In this document: one piece after another, positions 5,053 through 6,483 of the stretch
Layout of the letters: every line of letters starts with the position of its first letter
Numbering within the stretch: the first letter of the stretch is position 1
NCBI GenBank assembly: GCA_017390225.1
Contig: JAFPCL010000187.1
Location: forward strand, 1-6,483
DNA: 6,483 nucleotides
Reading direction: 5' to 3'
Source of the DNA: Clostridia bacterium
GTDB lineage: Bacteria > Bacillota > Clostridia > CAKSNL01 > HGM11501
Notes under the pieces: generated by a model
The model's input: only the letters and a program-made list of their open reading frames with translations
Databases searched by the model: none
What the model was told of the DNA's origin: nothing
Translations under genes and position numbers: made by a program

Positions 5053-6483
5053 TTAAGAAAATAATCCTTGCATTTTGCTTAGCAGAAGATTCCAATAATA
5101 AGGAACATATCTTCCAAAAACCAATGAAACCATTTCTTTTATGTCATCTATTCTTTGTTCATACCATTGCAATGCCGTGATATATGTTCGTTTTATTCCC
5201 GACATTTTTTGAATCGTAATTGTATCCGACAAAGACGAATTTTGCGGATCCGATATGGTAATGCATACTTCTTTTGAAAAACTGCTGTCTATAATCAAAC
5301 GGTCATTCTCCGTTTTCCATTCTGCCTCGCCATCTACCAAAATATCATAATCCTCTATAGCTTTTTCATTGTTTGGATAAGCATACAATCGCAATGCCAC
5401 AGTATCTTCTTCCGGATATACGTGATACACGAATGTTTCATTTTCATTATCCGAATATAATTTTATCCATTCCGTTTCCCTGTTGCCCTGCCTGAAAATC
5501 TCCACCTCTGCAAGGCCGGGGATTCCTTCATATGCCACGATAGACACGGTTATTTTATCCGTTGTCACCGCCGGGAATTCAAAAATGGAATATTCGCCCT
5601 TCGCAGAGGGCATGCATTTTGCCAATAGATTTCCGTCGGCATCTTCTATCTTTGCACATAATATATTATTATGTACGTTCGGGTCGTCATACAGGGCAAC
5701 CGCCGACACCTCTTGCGGTGTTGCAAATGTAAACGTCAGGCTTTTTTGTTCATCGGAAAGCTCCGGGCTCCACAAAAAATTCGTGTATGTTGTTTTTTTA
5801 GAACCCACGTCGGAAACGTCCGTCAGTTTAAAATCCGCCAAGTGCTCTTTATACATGCCGCTCGAAACCGAAAGCTCAGCATTATATGTTAAACTATCGG
5901 TTCTGCGTTCCCAAAATATATCATCTGAATTTGTATTTCTCGGGAACGATTTGTCGTTTTGGGATTCGTACATTGCGAGTAGCTCGTTTATATAACTGCT
6001 ACGACGTGTCCAGCCAAACAAGCCGTCAGCGGAAGGCAGGCGAACTCGATTTTTCCATGTGTACGAAGGAACATCTGTATCATATGTGTCGTCTAAAATC
6101 AGATGTGTCACAGGCTTCTGCACAGAACGCTCATTGAGCCCGACATAAAAATCCAAATAATCATCTTTGACGTAAGCAAAGCCTTTATAAACCCGTGGCT
6201 GATAAGATGCATCTTTCGTTAAAATATACGGCATCGCTTCTTCAAACAGCAAAGACAGTGTTCTATGATCCACATGTACATCAAAATCAATGCAATAAAT
6301 CACCGTGGGACGCAAATTCAAAATTAAATCTTTGATATCCGATTTTAAATTTTCCCGTGTATATGCCGCAGGCTCATTGTACAACATGGTGTGATAATCC
6401 GGATATTCTTCCGTTCCGTAGGTGTGTGTTTTCCCAATGTCGGAAGTGATCATACCCTCTGCTGTATATAAAAATTCAGATTC
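5053..6483 (-). CDS. PIG-L/LmbE-type deacetylase with C-terminal beta domains, 5' partial
   Basis: The frame is open to the window edge (476 residues visible); the first ATG, at 6453, is internal and not the true start. PIG-L enzymes are zinc hydrolases that remove acetyl groups from N-acetylglucosamine-type substrates. The second half of the catalytic domain is visible: VIYCIDFDVHVDH carries the HxDH motif (His70 and His73 from the first visible residue, matching MshB His144 and the zinc ligand His147), followed by a family-like FWERRTDSL near 190. The first motif, HPDD, lies outside the window, so activity cannot be confirmed. After the catalytic part come a discoidin-like sandwich (about 211-330), a second beta-rich, Ig-like stretch (about 340-427), and a helical, aromatic-rich tail (about 428-476, YVPYYWNLLLSKM). 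The extra domains suggest glycan or surface binding. No promoter is visible, and the unit begins further right. Whether the protein is exported depends on the missing N-terminus. Confidence 0.82.
   Translation of the reverse strand, partial: ESEFLYTAEGMITSDIGKTHTYGTEEYPDYHTMLYNEPAAYTRENLKSDIKDLILNLRPTVIYCIDFDVHVDHRTLSLLFEEAMPYILTKDASYQPRVYKGFAYVKDDYLDFYVGLNERSVQKPVTHLILDDTYDTDVPSYTWKNRVRLPSADGLFGWTRRSSYINELLAMYESQNDKSFPRNTNSDDIFWERRTDSLTYNAELSVSSGMYKEHLADFKLTDVSDVGSKKTTYTNFLWSPELSDEQKSLTFTFATPQEVSAVALYDDPNVHNNILCAKIEDADGNLLAKCMPSAKGEYSIFEFPAVTTDKITVSIVAYEGIPGLAEVEIFRQGNRETEWIKLYSDNENETFVYHVYPEEDTVALRLYAYPNNEKAIEDYDILVDGEAEWKTENDRLIIDSSFSKEVCITISDPQNSSLSDTITIQKMSGIKRTYITALQWYEQRIDDIKEMVSLVFGRYVPYYWNLLLSKMQGLFS

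Noticed and set aside
5483..5995. Plus-strand open frame of 170 codons opposite the deacetylase gene
   Set aside because: Ser-rich shadow of the minus-strand coding frame, with no domain and no plausible plus-strand promoter or neighbour.
5053..6453. Deacetylase gene as a complete gene starting at the ATG at 6453
   Set aside because: The frame stays open to base 6483, no ribosome binding site precedes that ATG, and the catalytic domain would lack its first half.
1..6483. Mobile elements, CRISPR arrays, tRNA or rRNA genes, toxin-antitoxin or phage-defence genes
   Set aside because: No transposase or integrase motifs, direct-repeat arrays, cloverleaf patterns or defence-type domains were seen on either strand; almost all of the DNA is taken up by four metabolic or membrane-protein genes.

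Overview
The window reads as ordinary chromosomal DNA from a low-to-middle-GC Gram-positive anaerobe of the Clostridia type. The clues are strong AGGAGG-like ribosome binding sites, sigma-A style promoters, a TTG start codon, and gut-Firmicute-like versions of glycogen phosphorylase, GH2 and PIG-L proteins. Genus and species cannot be read from it. All four protein genes lie on the minus strand, so transcription runs from right to left.

Layout in the direction of transcription: (1) At the right edge, a PIG-L/LmbE-type deacetylase enters the window already open; its N-terminus with the HPDD zinc motif is missing. It ends 21 bp before a cytoplasmic family 2 glycoside hydrolase (569 aa) that has both catalytic glutamates. 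These two look like one transcription unit, closed by a clear hairpin-plus-U-tract terminator at 3265-3305. (2) A new promoter at 3217-3245 (TTGACT-17-TAGAAT with an extended -10) drives a 163-aa acidic, single-membrane-segment protein with a SHOCT-like helical hairpin. The 5' leader (about 69 nt) holds small palindromes and a CcpA cre-like sequence. Only 43 bp after this gene comes a full-length glycogen phosphorylase that starts with TTG. (3) Past glgP there is a GC-rich hairpin without a U-tract. A third promoter follows at 40-68 (TTGACA-17-TATCTT), overlooking a perfect 11-bp inverted repeat at 1-27; it must serve a gene beyond the left edge.

Together the genes point to carbohydrate handling: release of glucose-1-phosphate from stored glycogen, and processing of an unidentified, possibly N-acetylated, glycoside by deacetylase plus glycosidase. 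I see no mobile element, CRISPR array, tRNA or rRNA, and no clearly new system. The least explained items are the acidic membrane protein placed ahead of glgP, the operator-like palindrome at the left edge, and the deacetylase/GH2 pair. No gene-free stretch exceeds 300 bp; the largest gaps (1-152 and 3142-3321) are filled by the regulatory features listed.
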